A DNA stretch of 64,000 nt, from contig JAZTXM010000006.1 of the NCBI GenBank assembly GCA_045636425.1, forward strand, positions 76,924 through 140,923, written 5' to 3'. Each line of letters begins with the position of its first letter. Position 1 is the stretch's first letter. The notes beneath the pieces were generated by a model. The model saw only the letters and a list, made by a program, of their open reading frames with translations. It was not told the origin of the DNA and made no database searches. Shown one piece after another: positions 16,877 through 25,164 of this stretch. This stretch comes from UMGS1883 sp045636425. GTDB lineage: Bacteria; Bacillota; Clostridia; UMGS1883. The translations under genes were made by a program, and so were the position numbers.

Positions 16877-18751
16877 TTAATTGGTTTGTTTTTGGGGGAA
16901 TAGGCGTCTTAGTTCTTCTAAAAGAGCAGAATTATCATCAGTAGTATTTTCTACCTGAGCAGTATTTTCTGCCAGCTGCGGAACAGCGCAAAATTTCTCC
17001 AGATTCTCAAATAAGTTACATTTCCTGCATTCTTCTCTGTTGAATGCAACGAAACGCTTTTTAGTCGTTTTATCACAGCACAGCGGTTTCTGGCAATGCA
17101 CGGTGTATTCAAGGCTACCATCACCTTTTGTATGAACTTTAATGAGTCTCTTCTGGTGCAGAGCCTTTTTCTCTGATATAGTCAATCTGAGCTTGCCACC
17201 TTGTGGCGCCAATATATCTTTTATGTTATCTGCGGTTAAATAAAAATAATCATTGTCGTACCAAAGCCATATATCTTCACGCTTTTTGTTCTGACCCAAA
17301 AGAGCAATTCTTTTTTTCTTTCCAGTCTGAGAAAAATATGTATCTATTTCGCGGCAGATACTTTTTGCATTGTCAAAATCTGTGTATGTAGGTACGCCTC
17401 CCAACGGAAATGCATCCTCCGCTGCTCTTGAAATGGCGTCAAAAGCCTTTTGATAAAGTTCTTCTGACAGCTCGCAGTCATCGTACTCTTCAATGAATAA
17501 CTTGAATGCAAACAGCAGTAGCATTATGGATTCGTATGCTTTATCGGAATAATCGGTTTCAGGGTGCAAGTTTCTGAATTTGTCACAGAAAGAATTATAC
17601 TTATTTTTTATGTAATGGATGCCTTCTTCATACATCTTATTAGCTAACTTACTGATATAGTAATTGATGCTTTTTGTCAATGAATCTATTCCGTAAGGTA
17701 ATGCTTCATTGCATTTTTTGTAATCCTTACAAATAGTAGGAAAGTCATCCAGACGAATGTTGATTATGTTGTCGATTTTTATATCATCAATAGATTCACG
17801 CGTGATAACGCACAGACTCCTCACAGGATAATGCCCTTCAGGAATTTCGCTATATTCGTCAACCGTAACATCATTCGTGTGATAAAATTTTTTCAGTAGA
17901 GAATTAAACTGTCTTTTATCCGGCTCAAATGCAATAATCGGGCAATCTTTTGCCAACCTGGTCTTAAAATAAATGTCAGAGTTCTTGTCAAGTGGTGTTA
18001 TGTGAAACCCCTTGTATTCAACGTCTTTGAATGTGTGGTCTCTTTTGTAAAGATTTGTGAAGAACAGTGCAGTTTGCCTTCTCATTTCAGGAGTGCCACC
18101 CGTAATAGCCATAAGAAGATCAGGCTTCTTATTTTCTGCCAATAGATGGAATTCATTCAATAATGACAGCAACATAAAGGAAAATAACGGAATCGCTATA
18201 TTAGCATTCAGCACTTCCAGACTTTGAGAAATTTTGTTTGCAGGTTTTTCGTATTCATATTCTTCAAAATCTGCATAATCTATGCAGGAAAAGGGATTTT
18301 CTAATTTGTTAAATGAATAATAGTTTTTTTCTCTGTAGGACAGATCTGGTTTTTTGCCATAAGATACCGATTCTTTAGACCAGCCCGCAATTGACTCGCT
18401 TTCATGGACCTTGTCTTCAGCATGCATAAAATCAATAATTTCTTCCATGTGTTCGTTAAAGAACTTCTTGTTGCAGCAAATTTTAAAATCATATTCTTTT
18501 GTCATAAGTCTTATGAATCTGTATGGATCTTCCTGATAATAGTCTGGGACTGTTATCTCAGCTTTTTCATCTTCGGAATTGATTGTTATGGAGTAAGAAT
18601 ATGGTTGCCCGACACAGGTGTTCTCAGTAATCTTCGAGATATAAAAATTGCATAGTTTTTTTGATGAATTTTCATCCAGCTGCACGTATGTGCACTTATC
18701 CTCAACAAAGTATTTATCCTTGCTGATGTCTTTTAATTTTTCAGGTTTCAT
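16877..18751 (-). CDS. Unrecognised 624-residue protein, possibly a degenerate DUF927-like ATPase
   Basis: I do not recognise it with confidence. ATG 18751 follows AGGAGGTG. The first ~170 residues are mixed alpha/beta (VPDYYQEDPYRFIRLM); the middle (ANIAIPLFSFMLLSLLNEF, then LLMAITGGTPEMRRQTALF) looks like the DUF927/phage-helicase P-loop region but without the GKT lysine, so ATPase activity would be lost. The C-terminal part has a winged-helix-like stretch and four cysteines (CQKPLCC, CRKCNLF). It has a strong promoter containing an operator-like repeat. It lies after the integrase, so it may be an element-maintenance protein. Confidence 0.55.
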   Translation of the reverse strand: MKPEKLKDISKDKYFVEDKCTYVQLDENSSKKLCNFYISKITENTCVGQPYSYSITINSEDEKAEITVPDYYQEDPYRFIRLMTKEYDFKICCNKKFFNEHMEEIIDFMHAEDKVHESESIAGWSKESVSYGKKPDLSYREKNYYSFNKLENPFSCIDYADFEEYEYEKPANKISQSLEVLNANIAIPLFSFMLLSLLNEFHLLAENKKPDLLMAITGGTPEMRRQTALFFTNLYKRDHTFKDVEYKGFHITPLDKNSDIYFKTRLAKDCPIIAFEPDKRQFNSLLKKFYHTNDVTVDEYSEIPEGHYPVRSLCVITRESIDDIKIDNIINIRLDDFPTICKDYKKCNEALPYGIDSLTKSINYYISKLANKMYEEGIHYIKNKYNSFCDKFRNLHPETDYSDKAYESIMLLLFAFKLFIEEYDDCELSEELYQKAFDAISRAAEDAFPLGGVPTYTDFDNAKSICREIDTYFSQTGKKKRIALLGQNKKREDIWLWYDNDYFYLTADNIKDILAPQGGKLRLTISEKKALHQKRLIKVHTKGDGSLEYTVHCQKPLCCDKTTKKRFVAFNREECRKCNLFENLEKFCAVPQLAENTAQVENTTDDNSALLEELRRLFPQKQTN

Positions 18752-18773
18752 TCAGGTGCACCTCCTGATGAAA

Positions 18774-18860
18774 ATTATATCATACGGATTACGGATTTGT
18801 CAATAAACTCTATGGAAAAAATTGTAATGCGGATTACGGATTTGAAGAATCCGTAATCCG
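18774..18860 (-). promoter_or_regulatory. Promoter with internal operator for the 18751 gene
   Basis: Minus strand TTGACA (18798-18803), 18-base spacer, TATAAT (18774-18779). The spacer is almost entirely a repeat, ACGGATTACGGATTT (18784-18798 on +). The same 7-bp unit recurs upstream as a perfect inverted repeat, CGGATTACGGATT (18830-18842) and AATCCGTAATCCG (18848-18860), loop TGAAG. A repressor would block the promoter here. Confidence 0.8.
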
Positions 18861-18890
18861 TTTAAAAAATACAAAAAAATAAATTATTTT

Positions 18891-18918
18891 AAAATCCCCC
18901 TTTTTATAGGGGGATTTT
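18891..18918 (-). terminator. Integrase terminator
   Basis: Stem AAAATCCCCC/GGGGGATTTT, 8-base loop, T-rich continuation on the minus strand; directly after the integrase stop. Confidence 0.88.
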
Positions 18919-18931
18919 ATGTCAGATGTGG

Positions 18932-20062
18932 TCATAATTTGAACACGGATTCGAGTTTTTTCAGCTCTTTCCTTTTATGTTCCACGGAAGCGTGAGTATA
19001 AAGGTTGGCTGTGATTTCAATCGAACTGTGACCGAGGAGTTCTTGAGTTGTCTTGAGGTCGACGCCCGACTCCAGAGCCCTGGTGGCGAACGAGTGGCGG
19101 AGAGAGTGAGGATTAGCTTTGGGGATCCCGGCTCGCTTCAGAATTTTGTAAAACTTACGGTTGTAATTTCCCGGGTCTATATAAGTGCCTGTTTCGGAAG
19201 GGAAGACTAGATTAAGTTCATTATCTCCATATAATTTCTTCTGCTTTTTGAGAAATGGGATAAGTGAATCTACAATAGGAATCAGTCTCCTGCTCTTTGC
19301 TGTCTTGGGCTCACTTACAATCAGCTTCGTCTTATCGCCGTCGCTGTAAGTCTTGACTCTGCTCAGATTTCTGGATACTCTGATCGTGCCCGCTTTGAGA
19401 TCGACGTCTTCCCAACGCAGGGCAAGGATTTCTCCTCTCCTGAGACCTGTAAAGAGAGCAAATATATACATACCACCTTGCTCGTCCTTCTTAAGCTCCT
19501 TGATCAGGAGTTCCTGCTCTTCGGGAGACAGTACGCGTCTTTCCTTCTGGGCTTCTCGGGGTAATTCCACAGCCTCACAGATGTTGAATGTTATAAGACG
19601 GCATTTCACAGCCTTTTTCAACGCGGCGTGCAATACAATGTTGATGATGTGAATTGTCCTTGCAGAAAGTCCGCCTGCAAATAAGCGGTTGTAGAACTCC
19701 TGTAGCTGCCACTCCTTCAGGTCAACCAGCCGTAGGTGACCGAACTGCGGAACCAGGTGAACTCTTATTGCACCTTCGTACTGATCGTAAGTTCTCTGCT
19801 TTACGCTGTTTTTCTTGTAGGTATCTAACCAATACCACAGCCAATCACCCACAGTCGGGTTTTTCTTTTTATCAATAAAACTTCCGTCGCTGATTGACAC
19901 AAGTAGTTTGTTCAGCTTCTCTGCCACCTCGCCACGGGTTTTGCCGTAGATATACTGACGTCTCTGAGTCCCGTCGTCATTTCTGCCTATGGTGGCTGAT
20001 GCCATCCATCTGCCGTCCTTGCGAAGGGTTATGCTTCCTTCCTTGTTTGATCTTCTACCCAT
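18932..20062 (-). CDS. int: Tyrosine recombinase / integrase
   Basis: Catalyses integration and excision at the tRNA-Lys att site. 376 residues. N-terminal arm-binding domain of the AP2-like type (GSITLRKDGRWMASATIG), SAM-like core-binding domain (TVGDWLWYWLDTY), then the catalytic domain with Arg in TGLRRGEILAL, HSLRHSFATRAL, LGHSSIEITANLYTH. All residues of the RHRY set are in place, so it should be active. ATG 20062 follows AGGAGGAAAAT. It is downstream of the excisionase-like gene, 25 bases away, in one operon. Confidence 0.96.
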   Translation of the reverse strand: MGRRSNKEGSITLRKDGRWMASATIGRNDDGTQRRQYIYGKTRGEVAEKLNKLLVSISDGSFIDKKKNPTVGDWLWYWLDTYKKNSVKQRTYDQYEGAIRVHLVPQFGHLRLVDLKEWQLQEFYNRLFAGGLSARTIHIINIVLHAALKKAVKCRLITFNICEAVELPREAQKERRVLSPEEQELLIKELKKDEQGGMYIFALFTGLRRGEILALRWEDVDLKAGTIRVSRNLSRVKTYSDGDKTKLIVSEPKTAKSRRLIPIVDSLIPFLKKQKKLYGDNELNLVFPSETGTYIDPGNYNRKFYKILKRAGIPKANPHSLRHSFATRALESGVDLKTTQELLGHSSIEITANLYTHASVEHKRKELKKLESVFKL

Positions 20063-20087
20063 AATATTTTCCTCCTACGAAATAGAT

Positions 20088-20273
20088 TTAAAATTTGATT
20101 TTCTTGCCCGCAGATGAATTGACCCATTTGTTGAAATCTTCTACAGGGATAAGTACTCTTCTGTTTATTATCAGAGACGGGAAACCCTCGGAATGAACCA
20201 ATTTGTACAGATTGGTTGTACTGATTGGCAGAAGCTTTCCCAGCTCCTTCATAGTATAGAATTGTTTCTCCAT
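20088..20273 (-). CDS. Excisionase-like MerR-type HTH protein
   Basis: 61 residues. A single winged-helix of the HTH_17/excisionase type: MKELGKLLPISTTNLYKLV, then FPSLIINRRVLIPVEDFNKW. ATG 20273 follows AAAGGAGG. Its place directly before int and its size suggest it is the recombination directionality factor, but such proteins also act as simple repressors. The intergenic space to the divergent primase (165 bp) would hold both promoters. Confidence 0.85.
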   Translation of the reverse strand: MEKQFYTMKELGKLLPISTTNLYKLVHSEGFPSLIINRRVLIPVEDFNKWVNSSAGKKIKF

Positions 20274-20438
20274 ACTATCAATCCTCCTTTCATCTATTAT
20301 TATTTAATTGTTAAAAGGTGTGTAAGTTTTTATTTATTCATAAATATGTTAAATAATTATCAGGCTTTGATAACCAATAATAAGTTTTTATATCCTTTAC
20401 AACAAATAAATAATATAAAAATGAAAGGAGATAAGCTT

Positions 20439-21875
20439 ATGCTTACATATGACAATGGATTGATAAAAATCCACAGAAAAAACAAAGAAAAGAATACTTA
20501 TATCACTCCCAAAGATATTTTCAGGGATGACAGTCACAACCAGGAGCTTGTTGAACTTCCTCTGAATGATACCGGCAATGCTGAAAGGTTTTTGCTGTTT
20601 TGCAGGAAATATGTTGTATACAATACTTCTTTGCAGGAATGGATGCTTTGGAACGGAAAATTATGGAGTGTTGAAAATTCCTATGACGAAATCATGCAAC
20701 TTGCACAGGCGATTATGGAAAAGTATTCTTGGGCTGCAGCCTCCGCTGATGTAGATAAGTCAGAAAGACCAAAACTTCTGAGCCATGCAAAGAGATCAAA
20801 TAATAAAAACAGTCTGGTTGATATGCTCACCCTTGTAATGCATATGAACTATGTCAAGGAAATGAAGTCTGAACCGAACCTTTTGAATGTACAGAACGGC
20901 GTGGTAAATCTTAAAACGAAAGTTCTGATGCCACATCACCCGAAGTACGGGTGTTCTAATATCTGCATATGCGACTACAATCCTGATGCCAAGAGCACCC
21001 GATTTAAATCCTTTGCAAAAGAAATTATGAGCGATAACGAGGAAGTTTATGATTATATGCAGACCGCAACTGGATGTTGGACTACTGGAGAAAGACGCGA
21101 GGAGAAACTTTGGATACTCCTTGGAAATGGCTCGAACGGCAAGAGTAAGTACCTGGAGGCCATTGCCTATACTCTTGGCGGCTATGCGTGTTTGTTCCCA
21201 ACAAATGCACTCACTAAAGGCAATGGTGATGCTGCCAGACCAACTCCGGAATTAGTTCCGTTGGTCAATTCCCGTTTTGCACACACAAGTGAGCTTGAAG
21301 AAGGTAATGTCATCAACGATGGGTGCATCAAGCAATATACCGGTAACGCTCAACTTCTTGTAAGAAAAATGCGAAAGGAATACTCAAAGGTTGATGTTTC
21401 CTTCAAGATTGTGGTAGATAGTAATTATCCACCGAACTTTAAACGTTTTGACTATGCAATTAAACGTAGGATTGTAATAATCCCGTTCACAAGACAATTC
21501 AAGGGCAAAGACAGAGACAACAATCTTGTGCCGAAATTGCAGGCTGATTGCGAATATATTTTGAAATACCTTGTCGATGGGGCTTATAAGTATTATAAGC
21601 ATGGCCTTCAAGAGCCTGAAATTATCCGTGAGGAAACAGAGAAGTACTGCATTGAGGCGGACTCTGTAAGAAGCTTCCTCGAAAACGCTACGACGAAGGA
21701 GAAAGGAGTCATGACAATGTCCTCCAATCTGCATAGGGCATATGTCGAGTACTGTGAAGCGTGTGCCTATGATGCGCTTGACAATAAGAGCTTCTCCCAG
21801 ACCTTGATACAGAAGGGATATGAGAAAAAGATAAAGAACAAAGGCGCCTTCTTTAAAAATATAAAGTTAATATGA
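20439..21875 (+). CDS. P4/D5-type primase-helicase (SF3 helicase)
   Basis: Replication protein of phages, satellites and plasmids. 478 residues from ATG 20439, which follows AAAGGAGATAAGCTT; the frame is open upstream but without a start signal. D5_N-type region in the first half (LLNVQNGVVNLKTKVLMPH), Walker A GNGSNGKSKYLEAI, Walker B-like region ARFAHTSELEEG-type, and the arginine-finger region NFKRFDYAIKRRIVIIPF. A primase active site is not evident in the first 150 residues, so this may be a helicase only. Divergent from xis-int. Confidence 0.88.
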   Translation: MLTYDNGLIKIHRKNKEKNTYITPKDIFRDDSHNQELVELPLNDTGNAERFLLFCRKYVVYNTSLQEWMLWNGKLWSVENSYDEIMQLAQAIMEKYSWAAASADVDKSERPKLLSHAKRSNNKNSLVDMLTLVMHMNYVKEMKSEPNLLNVQNGVVNLKTKVLMPHHPKYGCSNICICDYNPDAKSTRFKSFAKEIMSDNEEVYDYMQTATGCWTTGERREEKLWILLGNGSNGKSKYLEAIAYTLGGYACLFPTNALTKGNGDAARPTPELVPLVNSRFAHTSELEEGNVINDGCIKQYTGNAQLLVRKMRKEYSKVDVSFKIVVDSNYPPNFKRFDYAIKRRIVIIPFTRQFKGKDRDNNLVPKLQADCEYILKYLVDGAYKYYKHGLQEPEIIREETEKYCIEADSVRSFLENATTKEKGVMTMSSNLHRAYVEYCEACAYDALDNKSFSQTLIQKGYEKKIKNKGAFFKNIKLI

Positions 21876-21887
21876 TAACCCACCACA

Positions 21888-21946
21888 CGCACCACACACA
21901 CCACCCTCTCCATAGCGGGAGTGGTGGGAGTGGTGGATGTGGTGCG
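21888..21946. repeat. GC-skewed imperfect inverted repeat, candidate origin
   Basis: Left arm starts CGCACCACA (21888-21896), right arm ends TGTGGTGCG (21938-21946), with CCACC/GGTGG repeats between. The top strand 21918-21936 reads GGGAGTGGTGGGAGTGGTGG, able to form a G-quadruplex. It follows the helicase gene directly, where satellites and plasmids often keep the origin. The rest of 21947-22138 shows only a weak hairpin near 22000-22026. Confidence 0.5.
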
Positions 21947-22138
21947 TAATTCCATTAAAGCTATAAAATTTAAAGGATTTCATTTCGGGCAAACAAAAAC
22001 CCGTAGCTCCACGATGGGCAGTACGGGCGTTTTGTGATTTTGTTTTTGACTATAGAAATTAAAACACGGATTAAGTTTTCAGACGAAAATCCGCTGCATT
22101 TTCCGTGCAATAAAATCATTGAAAAATCGACAAAATTA

Positions 22139-22168
22139 TTGACTTGACCGTGGAGAAAATGATATAAT
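22139..22168 (+). promoter_or_regulatory. Promoter of the HTH / DUF2075 operon
   Basis: TTGACT (22139-22144), 18-base spacer, TATAAT (22163-22168), 50 bases before ATG 22218. Confidence 0.75.
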
Positions 22169-22217
22169 AAATTTTAAGTAAAATGTCATTTTTGTTCACA
22201 GAAAGGATGAAGAAAAA

Positions 22218-22421
22218 ATGTCAGTTATATACAATAAGTTATGGCATATTCTGATCGACAGAAACATGAAGAAAAAGGACTTACAAGCAGCGGCAGGACT
22301 TACCAACCATGCCATGCTGAAACTTCGTAATAACGAGAATATCACCACCGAAACAATCGGCAAGATCTGTAAGGCCCTCGAATGCCAGGCAGATGATATA
22401 ATGGAGTTTGTGGAGAAATAA
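22218..22421 (+). CDS. Small XRE/HTH_26 regulator
   Basis: 67 residues: LWHILIDRNMKKKDLQAAAG, HTH, then NITTETIGKICKALECQADDIMEFVE. This type (HTH_26) is the usual small controller next to restriction and other defence genes. AAAGGATG precedes ATG 22218. It lies 24 bases before the DUF2075 gene and shares its promoter, so it probably autoregulates the defence operon. Confidence 0.87.
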   Translation: MSVIYNKLWHILIDRNMKKKDLQAAAGLTNHAMLKLRNNENITTETIGKICKALECQADDIMEFVEK

Positions 22422-22445
22422 ATTTGTATTATAGGAGGTGTCCTT

Positions 22446-24587
22446 ATGAATAAAAGCCCTCGTTGTTTATATAATAGTAGTTTAAAAGAATTCATTGATG
22501 CTGATGAAAACTTAATATTTGGAATAATAGATAGCAACGCCCACGGAGTTACGCTTACAACTACTAAAGAATCGTGGCAAGAAGAAATATCTGTCATGAA
22601 AAAGCTCTTGTCTGTCCTTGATAAAAAGGATGGGAAAATCGTTTTCGAATATGATATTCCTCGATTAGGAAAAAGAATTGACGTTGTTCTTCTTTATTGT
22701 GGAATTGTTTTTTGTATTGAATTTAAAACCGGAAATCAAGATATAGGACAAGCTCATTACGACCAAGTTTTAGATTATGCGCTTGATTTGAAAAACTTTC
22801 ATAAGTTTAGTCAAGATAAACTGATTGTACCGATTTTGGTTGATCCAAAGTTAAAAAAAGCCACATCTAATATACAAATGTCTGTTTATGATGATAGAGT
22901 TGTTAATCCTTTGCTTACTGGAGAAAACGGCATTTGCGACTTAATAACAAAAGTATTGAACAGGTTTCCAAACGAGACACCAGTAAATGATAACTGGATT
23001 ATTAGTCCATATGCGCCTACTCCGACAATAATAGAGGCAGCAAAGACGTTATACGAAAGTCATTCAGTAGAAAATATAACAAGACACGAGGCAGACAAAG
23101 TTTCAACCGATACAACGATTTCGTATATCATCGACGTAATACAGAAAAGCAAACAGAACGGAGAAAAAAGCATTTGCTTTGTTACTGGTGTGCCAGGTGC
23201 AGGTAAAACCCTTGTTGGTCTTGATGTCGCTGTTCGGCAGACATATCAAGATAACAACAAACCAGTTGAAGATGAGGGTGCGGTGTACCTTTCAGGAAAT
23301 GGACCTTTGGTTGCAGTGCTGAATGAAGCCCTTGCACAAGATAATCATCAAAAATGCAAAGACAGGGGTGAAAGGAAGAATCTATCGGATTCTCGTCGAG
23401 AAGTCGGAAAGTTTATTCAGATAATTCATCGCTACCGTGATAATATGCTTGCAAAAATAAAGAATCCCGTTGAAAATGGAGTTTTAGAAATAGATCCAAC
23501 CAAAGCCGTAGAACAGGAAAAATCCGGATACGGTGAAGTTGAACACGTTGCTATTTTTGACGAGGCACAACGTGCTTGGACTCATAAAAGGATAGCTGAT
23601 TATCTTAAAAGAGGCGGAACTTACGGTAATAAATTAAAAGTACCTAATTTTCCCATGTCTGAATCCGCATTTTTGATTTGGTCTCTTGACCAACGTGAAG
23701 ATTGGGCAACGATTATCTGTCTTGTCGGTGGAGGACAAGAAATACATGATGGTGAAGCGGGTATATCCGAGTGGATTAATGCGCTGAATGATAAATTCCC
23801 TCATTGGAAAGTTTATATTTCACCTAAATTAACAGAACCTGAATATGCCGAAGGAAAGGTAAACGAATTACTCCAAGGAAACAAAAATGTTACCTATGCT
23901 GAAAGTCTACATCTTGGCGTTTCTTTACGCTCTTTTAGAGCAGAAAAACTTTCAGCTTTTGTTCATGCTTTGTTGGCTGTTGAGCCTGACAAGGCGTCAG
24001 AGTTATACAACGAAATTAAGGATAAATATCCGATTGTCTTGACAAGAGATATGGAAAAAGCTAAAGCCTGGTTACATAGCAAAGTAAGAGGAACAGAACG
24101 CACAGGCGTTCTGATAACAAAGGAGTCATCCAGATATAAACCTTTGGGCATACATGCATTGCCATCAGGTGATGAAAACGCGGTACATTGGTTTCTTGAT
24201 GACAAAGCTAATACAAAGTCATCAAATTATCTTGAAGATGCCGCAACAGAAATACAAGTTCAAGGTTTGGAGCTTGATTATACTTGTTTACTGTGGGATG
24301 CAGATATGCGATATGATAATGGAGAATGGCGCTTTTATAAGTTTAACGGCTCAACAAAGTGGAATGAACAATTACCAACTACCGAGAGCAAGCAAGAACT
24401 ACGTAAATATATGTTAAACGCTTATCGTGTGCTCCTCACACGTGCCAGATCAGGGATGGTAATATGTGTGCCTAAAGGTAACCTGAATAAAACCCTTAGC
24501 GGCTTTTGGGAAGATAGCACACGTTTGCCAGAGTATTATGATGGTACGTATGAATACTTGAAGGGATTAGGAATTGATGAAATCTGA
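22446..24587 (+). CDS. DUF2075 nuclease-helicase
   Basis: 713 residues in two parts. The first ~200 contain a PD-(D/E)XK-like site: aspartate in RIDVVLLY and ExK in FCIEFKTG. Then a Schlafen-type SF1 helicase (DUF2075): Walker A TGVPGAGKTLVG, Walker B VAIFDEAQRAW, the arginine motif IHRYRDN, EIQVQGLELDY and motif VI LLTRARSGMVI. This nuclease-plus-helicase layout resembles known single-protein phage immunity enzymes such as Nhi; that parallel is inference. AGGAGG precedes ATG 22446. The following gene overlaps by 11 bases. Confidence 0.88.
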   Translation: MNKSPRCLYNSSLKEFIDADENLIFGIIDSNAHGVTLTTTKESWQEEISVMKKLLSVLDKKDGKIVFEYDIPRLGKRIDVVLLYCGIVFCIEFKTGNQDIGQAHYDQVLDYALDLKNFHKFSQDKLIVPILVDPKLKKATSNIQMSVYDDRVVNPLLTGENGICDLITKVLNRFPNETPVNDNWIISPYAPTPTIIEAAKTLYESHSVENITRHEADKVSTDTTISYIIDVIQKSKQNGEKSICFVTGVPGAGKTLVGLDVAVRQTYQDNNKPVEDEGAVYLSGNGPLVAVLNEALAQDNHQKCKDRGERKNLSDSRREVGKFIQIIHRYRDNMLAKIKNPVENGVLEIDPTKAVEQEKSGYGEVEHVAIFDEAQRAWTHKRIADYLKRGGTYGNKLKVPNFPMSESAFLIWSLDQREDWATIICLVGGGQEIHDGEAGISEWINALNDKFPHWKVYISPKLTEPEYAEGKVNELLQGNKNVTYAESLHLGVSLRSFRAEKLSAFVHALLAVEPDKASELYNEIKDKYPIVLTRDMEKAKAWLHSKVRGTERTGVLITKESSRYKPLGIHALPSGDENAVHWFLDDKANTKSSNYLEDAATEIQVQGLELDYTCLLWDADMRYDNGEWRFYKFNGSTKWNEQLPTTESKQELRKYMLNAYRVLLTRARSGMVICVPKGNLNKTLSGFWEDSTRLPEYYDGTYEYLKGLGIDEI

Positions 24588-25128
24588 AATAATAGAATCT
24601 AAAAATCAAATTGCAGAATTGCGTTCAAAAATATATGCCAATGCTGATAAAACGTATGACCGTATTGTACAAGCTATAGCAGACAATTCTCCTTTTGAAC
24701 TGTTTGCTGATATAAAATTCAATAAATTCGGGTTAGCTCCTATTAAAGGAACACCATTAAACTTTATAGAACAGCTGAACCAAATGTTTTCAGATCTTGT
24801 TGTTTTATGTGCGGTAGAAGAATTGCTTTCAAAGTATCCGGATAAAACATTTGAAGTTAATTTTGGTGCAAAAGCAGGATTCGATATTCAATCTAGTGAC
24901 GAAACAGTTGTGGCAGAATGTTTTGCTGTAACAAGCGTGGATAGTAATAGCAAGCTTCGCGAGGACGCCAATAAACTTACAAAATTATCAAAAGATGTAA
25001 ACAAATACATATTTTTCTACAGTCAAAATGATAGTGAGGAAAAACTTGAGAGAAAGTATTCCACTTTCCCTGAAATTACATTTAGGCACGTCAAAGCAAT
25101 GCTGTTAAATAACCCTTTATCGAAATAA
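24577..25128 (+). CDS. Unknown protein coupled to the DUF2075 gene, possible nuclease fold
   Basis: 183 residues from ATG 24577 (TTG 24574 is alternative), overlapping the end of the DUF2075 gene, so translation is coupled. A helical N-terminus (IESKNQIAELRSKIY) leads to an alpha/beta part: NFIEQLNQMFSDL with an early acidic helix, then GFDIQSSDETVVAECFAV. The order E ... D ... ExF is like a PD-(D/E)XK site with lysine missing; the site may be degraded. I do not recognise a family. Its fixed link to the helicase suggests a partner subunit. Confidence 0.6.
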   Translation: MKSEIIESKNQIAELRSKIYANADKTYDRIVQAIADNSPFELFADIKFNKFGLAPIKGTPLNFIEQLNQMFSDLVVLCAVEELLSKYPDKTFEVNFGAKAGFDIQSSDETVVAECFAVTSVDSNSKLREDANKLTKLSKDVNKYIFFYSQNDSEEKLERKYSTFPEITFRHVKAMLLNNPLSK

Positions 25129-25164
25129 TAGAATCAGAAGTGAGAGGCTAGAATAGGAGAAACT

